Assembly: GCA_012295275.1 (NCBI GenBank)
Contig: CM022678.1
Location: 1,889,186-1,924,185, forward strand
Length of the DNA stretch: 35,000 bases
Direction: 5' to 3'
Origin: Chrysomallon squamiferum
Taxonomy: Eukaryota; Mollusca; Gastropoda; Neomphalida; Peltospiridae
Under the pieces are notes generated by a model, which saw only the letters and a list, made by a program, of their open reading frames with translations, was not told the DNA's origin and ran no database searches. The number at the start of each line of letters is the position of its first letter. Position 1 is the stretch's first letter. The position numbers and the translations under genes were made by a program. This document shows positions 33,435 to 35,000 of the stretch, piece after piece.

Positions 33435-35000
33435 TTATATTATATTTTATTTTATTTTATTTTTTACTTTATTTTAACTGTCCTGATAACCTTTGATAAA
33501 ACTAAAAGTTATATTACACACATAAACACACCCACCCACTAAAACACACACATACATACATACACACACATACATACATACACACACATACATACATACA
33601 TACATACACATACATACATAATACATACATACACACATACATATATACATACATACACATACATACATAATACATACACACACATACATACATACATACA
33701 CACATACATACATACGCACACAGAAACACACATACATACATAAATAAATACATACATACATACATACACACACATACATACAAACATACACATGCATATA
33801 CATACACACAGACACACCTATTAAATATAAATTTATGCAGAATTAGCAAAACAGACGTGTAATTATTTAATCCTGATTTCAGACAAAGTCGACTGCTGTG
33901 TGTTGTCTGTATCTGAGGGTGGGGATTTTCTGACGGTGGTTGAGGGAAAGAGATATGACGGTTTTACCTGCAAAGTTGGTGGTGCGAGTCCAGAACCAGA
34001 AACAAAACTGAAAATGAACGAGACAGATCTGAGAGTTACAACACGAAAATTCGTGACAAGTTCCGAGTTTGGCATAACTCTTTGTAGTCCTCTCAAATAT
34101 GAAATATTCTCACCAAAAACTGAGGTTTCCTTCACCTACATTCCTGAGAGAAGTCATCACAACAAGGAGATTTACTGTTCAGCCAGAAACAGTGAAATGA
34201 GAACTGACGAAGAAGTGAAATCTAACAGAATACGTCTAGTTGTTCATTGTGAGTCTAATTAGTAATATATAGGAACACACACATACACACATACCTACAA
34301 ACACACATAAACACATTTATGGATAATTACAGACATATAAAGAGGTCGATGTACATGCTCCAATTGATGAAGTGAATCAGTATTTTAACCGTTGATGGTC
34401 CAGTCACTATAGAAAATCACTATTTTTACTGTAGATAAACACGTTTCTCAATATAATCATGGTTTTAAATGTTGGAGGTCCAGTCACTAAACAGAAACAC
34501 TATTTTTGGTCACGTTTCTAAAGATAATCACCATTTCAAATGTTGTGATCCTATCACTAAACAGAATCCTGTTTTAACTCTAGATGGACCAGTCACTAAA
34601 GAGTATCACTATTTTAGCTGTAGATGGTCTACTTACTAAAGAGAATGACTGTTTTAACTGTTGATGGTCAAGTCACTAAAGAGAATCACTATTTTAACTT
34701 TAGATTGTCAAGTCACTAAAGAGTATCACTATTTTAACTGTAGATGATCCAGTCACTAAAGATAATCACTATTTTTACTATAGATGGTCCAGTTGATGAA
34801 CAGACATCACTGAAGCCTGATAAAACAACTCACACTCTTACCGAGTTTGGATCTTTACGTGTTTCCTGTGTAGCTGACTGCAGACCCGGATGTACGTACA
34901 CGTGGTCGTTCTTGGACCACAACTTTGCAGCTGGAGAGAACTTGAGTCTTTCTGACGTCACACAACAACAATCAGGATACTACAAGTGTACCGCGAGAAA
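32090..35000 (+). CDS. Gene 4: Ig-domain receptor paralog, runs off the window
   Basis: Exons: E1 32090-32153 ([20 protein letters not shown]), E2 32893-33303, E3 33883-34248, E4 from 34784, cut by the window end after SGYYKCTAR. All are open and in phase 1. TM and tail exons would lie to the right. Domain 1 differs from the other copies and has lost the third conserved Cys (SFYSRTHH in place of FYCQT). Ig domain 3 has LDHN where genes 2 and 3 have LDHD. It is the third member of the 7.4-7.6 kb head-to-tail array and has kept the same upstream block. Whether it is functional cannot be judged without its E5 to E8. Confidence 0.8.
32487..32541. repeat. (ATT)n microsatellite in gene 4 intron 1
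   Basis: A pure ATT run at the same intron position as the run at 25162-25228 in gene 3. In gene 2 (17520-17572) it is reduced to ATC/ATT and a T run. Confidence 0.93.
32893..33303 (+). CDS. Gene 4 exon 2, Ig-like domain 1
   Basis: A 411-nt open exon: [83 protein letters not shown] Tyr replaces the usual Ser or Ala after the first Cys, and a Ser replaces the last Cys. Confidence 0.87.
33535..33815. repeat. ACAT/ACAC tetranucleotide tract in gene 4 intron 2
   Basis: About 280 bp of mixed ACAC and ATAC/ATAT units. The long Cys/Val/Met/Tyr frames on the minus strand come from this repeat. Confidence 0.92.
33883..34248 (+). CDS. Gene 4 exon 3, Ig domain 2
   Basis: A 366-nt open exon, [20 protein letters not shown] to RIRLVVH. 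Copy-specific residues are RKFVTSSEFGITLCSP. Confidence 0.9.
34370..34783 (+). repeat. 40-bp splice-acceptor tandem repeat, gene 4 intron 3
   Basis: About ten units. The last five (from about 34570) are well kept, with (G/C)TAGATGGTC or TTTAGATTGTC starts and TCACTATTTTAACT ends. The final unit gives the exon 4 acceptor CTATAG. Confidence 0.88.
34784..35000 (+). CDS. Gene 4 exon 4, Ig domain 3, cut by window end
   Basis: Open for its visible 217 nt, reading [50 protein letters not shown]. By comparison it should end about 50 bases beyond the window. Confidence 0.87.

Overview
The window is animal nuclear DNA. It is AT-rich, packed with long microsatellites (TAA/ATT, CA, GA, TA, TAAA), and its coding sequence is split into short exons with GT-AG introns. 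There is no bacterial-type gene organisation. The microsatellite load, the mollusc-like repeat motif near 15.89 kb and the style of immunoglobulin (Ig) genes suggest a lophotrochozoan, probably a mollusc. That taxonomic guess is an inference and is only moderately supported.

The window holds one thing: a cluster of paralogous genes for a type I membrane protein with three extracellular Ig-like domains. The ancestral gene has eight coding exons: E1 signal peptide (64 nt), E2 variable Ig-like domain 1 (411 nt in most copies), E3 Ig domain 2 (366 nt), E4 Ig domain 3 (267 nt), E5 transmembrane segment plus RKRR (123 nt), E6 (28 nt), E7 (29 nt) and E8 (53 nt) for a short tyrosine-containing tail. 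Junctions E1 to E5 are all phase 1. Copies, left to right: gene 0 (minus, 430-3003, runs off the left edge, E2 broken); a rearranged relic region (about 3.1-5.75 kb); gene A (minus, 7593-11904, all eight exons but TM exon out of frame); gene C (plus, 13371 to about 14426, a deletion-scarred pseudogene); gene 2 (plus, 17182-20950, tail cut short in E7); gene 3 (plus, 24739-28429, tail cut short in E7); gene 4 (plus, 32090-35000, runs off the right edge). Genes 2, 3 and 4 form a head-to-tail array with a period of about 7.4-7.6 kb.

Domains 2 and 3 are almost identical between copies, even copies on opposite strands, while domain 1 differs widely. The predicted protein is a cell-surface receptor with a variable outer domain, a conserved stalk, one membrane pass and a short tail with YxN and (D/E)xxYxxL-type tyrosine motifs. 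This layout recalls paired immune or allorecognition receptor clusters. No function can be proved from sequence alone.

The most unusual feature is in intron 3 of each copy with an E4 exon: a 40-bp tandem repeat whose every unit is a near copy of the E4 3' splice site plus the first bases of E4. Other points of interest are independent loss of the YEDL tail in genes 2 and 3, an apparent Tigger/pogo-like transposon at 22722-23463 with an empty site in the neighbouring duplicate, and an upstream repeat unit present about once, twice and three times before genes 2, 3 and 4.
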